Of a stretch of 64,000 nt of DNA, positions 62,926 to 64,000 are shown one piece after another. Origin of the DNA: Paludisphaera mucosa (lineage in GTDB: Bacteria; Planctomycetota; Planctomycetia; Isosphaerales; Isosphaeraceae). Made by a program: the position numbers and the translations under genes. The notes under the pieces were generated by a model. That model had not been told where the DNA came from and did no database searches. It saw nothing but the letters and a program-made list of their open reading frames with translations. The stretch lies in the NCBI RefSeq assembly GCF_029589435.1, contig NZ_JARRAG010000002.1, forward strand, positions 4,278,001 through 4,342,000, given 5' to 3'. The number at the start of each line of letters is the position of its first letter. Within the stretch, counting starts at the first letter, position 1.

Positions 62926-64000
62926 CTAGGGGGTCTTCGGCGTGACGACCAGGACGCAGTCATGATCCCCATCGGGGGGCGAGGCCGTCGCGCGCCCATC
63001 GGGCGAGACCGTGAGGTCGACGGGAGTGTTGCTATTCCCTGAGACGGGGTCGAACCACGCGGCCTTGAGGGTCGCGCCAGCGGGCAGGCCCGAGAGCGCG
63101 ATCGGGCCGGGCGAGATCAGGTAGACGAGCCGCGCGCCGGCCGGGGTCGAGGCGCAGAGCGGGGCGGGGGCCCTGGTCGCGGCATCAGCCCAGGCGACGA
63201 GTTCGGGGTGCGGCTCCAGGTGGTTCCAGCCGGGGATGGATTCGATCAGGCGGCGTGCGGCGGCGAGCTGGGCGGAGCCGGGGAGCTTCATGGCGACGTC
63301 CCAGGGCGTCGTGCCCCAGTTGTTGCCGCCGGGCGAGTTGCCGTAGGGCTTGTCGCGGCCGTTGACCTGCCAGATCCCGTTGGCGCCGTAGGTGTGCCCC
63401 GCGCAGCCGCTGGCGATCGTGTGGGCCCAGAACGCCTTGCGGGCGTCGGCGTCGGTGAGCGTCGGGTTGATCTCCAGGGCCTCGTAACGCGACTCGCCGC
63501 TGAGCACGGGCATGGTCGGCGCGGTCTTCCAGCCCTCGAACCCCAGCGCCGCCTGCTGCTCGGCGGGCGTGCCGTGGCCGCTCTGGTGCATGTCGAAGTC
63601 GAGGACCGACGGGTCGGTCACCGACTGGCGCGCGGTCCGCGATGGGTGGCACGTCACCAGGCGGTGGAACGGGTCGACGGAGCGGAGGTAGGCCATGATC
63701 TCGGTCCACTCGCGCTTCTGCCGCTCGGCGTCTTCCTTCGGGCTCTTGGACAGGTAGAAGGGCATCGTCGTCTCGCCCGCCGCGCACCAGACGACGGGAT
63801 ACGCCCCCCACCGCGCGACGAGGTTGCGCCAGTGCGCCTTCATCTTCGCCTCGCCGAGCCAGGGGAGGTGATATCCCCACGCGCCGACGACGCAGGGCGT
63901 GAGGCCCTGGTCGACCAGATACGCGATCCGGCGATCGGCGGCGTCGAAATAGGCCGGGTTGATCCGCGCGTATTCCGGCTCCCAGGGGAACCCCGCCTCG
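62926..64000 (-). CDS. DUF4038/apiosidase-like glycoside hydrolase, C-terminal part (5' end off window)
   Basis: The frame is open from the window end to the stop at 62926; about 358 residues are seen, the N-terminal part lies outside. Segments such as FPWEPEYARINPAYFDAADRR, VARWGAYPVVWCAAGETTM, FDMHQSGHGTPAEQQA and PVLSGESRYEALEINPT match DUF4038 family (apiosidase-like) TIM-barrel enzymes. A C-terminal domain of about 85 residues (ARLVYLISPGPIALSGLPAG, then KAAWFDPVSGN) resembles the collagen-binding-like tail often fused to it. It may take part in plant-polysaccharide breakdown with the CE15-like esterase. Confidence 0.8.
   Translation of the reverse strand, partial: EAGFPWEPEYARINPAYFDAADRRIAYLVDQGLTPCVVGAWGYHLPWLGEAKMKAHWRNLVARWGAYPVVWCAAGETTMPFYLSKSPKEDAERQKREWTEIMAYLRSVDPFHRLVTCHPSRTARQSVTDPSVLDFDMHQSGHGTPAEQQAALGFEGWKTAPTMPVLSGESRYEALEINPTLTDADARKAFWAHTIASGCAGHTYGANGIWQVNGRDKPYGNSPGGNNWGTTPWDVAMKLPGSAQLAAARRLIESIPGWNHLEPHPELVAWADAATRAPAPLCASTPAGARLVYLISPGPIALSGLPAGATLKAAWFDPVSGNSNTPVDLTVSPDGRATASPPDGDHDCVLVVTPKTP

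Overview
The window comes from a chromosome with very high GC and strong G/C use at third codon positions. The gene content points to a planctomycete, most likely an Isosphaeraceae-like lineage (inference). Signs of this are PEP-CTERM-type exported proteins, an ECF sigma factor coupled to a Ser/Thr kinase with a WD40 tail, many secreted proteins of unknown function, a DUF3500 protein with a Tat signal, and a Tex protein with a large acidic insertion. I saw no rRNA, tRNA or CRISPR array.

Layout. 0-10.7 kb: small secreted proteins, a TPM-domain protein, a frameshifted MMPL transporter, an M48 membrane protease, a quinone oxidoreductase and a MacB/LolD-type ABC exporter. 11.0-17.9 kb: tex and three low-complexity secreted proteins. 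18.4-20.9 kb: an MFS transporter and malate dehydrogenase. 21.1-29.5 kb: a CAP-domain protein, a PEP-CTERM protein, the coupled ECF sigma/WD40 kinase pair, a DUF3500 protein and a DinB-like protein. 29.6-32.7 kb: a cassette of lower GC bounded by 26-bp direct repeats; it carries three overlapping genes (unknown protein, small wHTH-like protein, membrane-anchored alpha/beta hydrolase) and is the best candidate for an undescribed system. 33.3-40.9 kb: a type I phosphodiesterase, a large secreted protein, an S24/S26-like protein divergent from a TerD-like protein, and a sugar/macrolide-type methyltransferase. 40.95-43.8 kb: a dead IS5-type element that landed on the methyltransferase stop codon and was itself split by a 1.9-kb serine-recombinase element with terminal inverted repeats. 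44.4-47.2 kb: rbfA-like and rtcA convergent, then a lipoprotein. 47.5-55.0 kb: a hybrid histidine kinase convergent with a decayed adaptor/RND/TolC efflux locus. 55.3-57.8 kb: gene debris and small genes. 57.9-64.0 kb: a PEP-CTERM protein, a CE15-like glucuronoyl esterase, secreted and membrane proteins, and a truncated DUF4038-type glycoside hydrolase.

Several otherwise well-conserved genes (MMPL, tex, the adaptor, RND, PEP-CTERM and a FlbD-like gene) carry one-base indels, often in G/C-rich runs. Some may be sequencing errors. The RND/TolC locus also has internal deletions and a fusion, and so looks genuinely decayed. Functional themes are export and envelope maintenance, RNA metabolism (tex, rbfA, rtcA), signal transduction, polysaccharide breakdown, and a mobile/accessory zone between about 29.6 and 44 kb.
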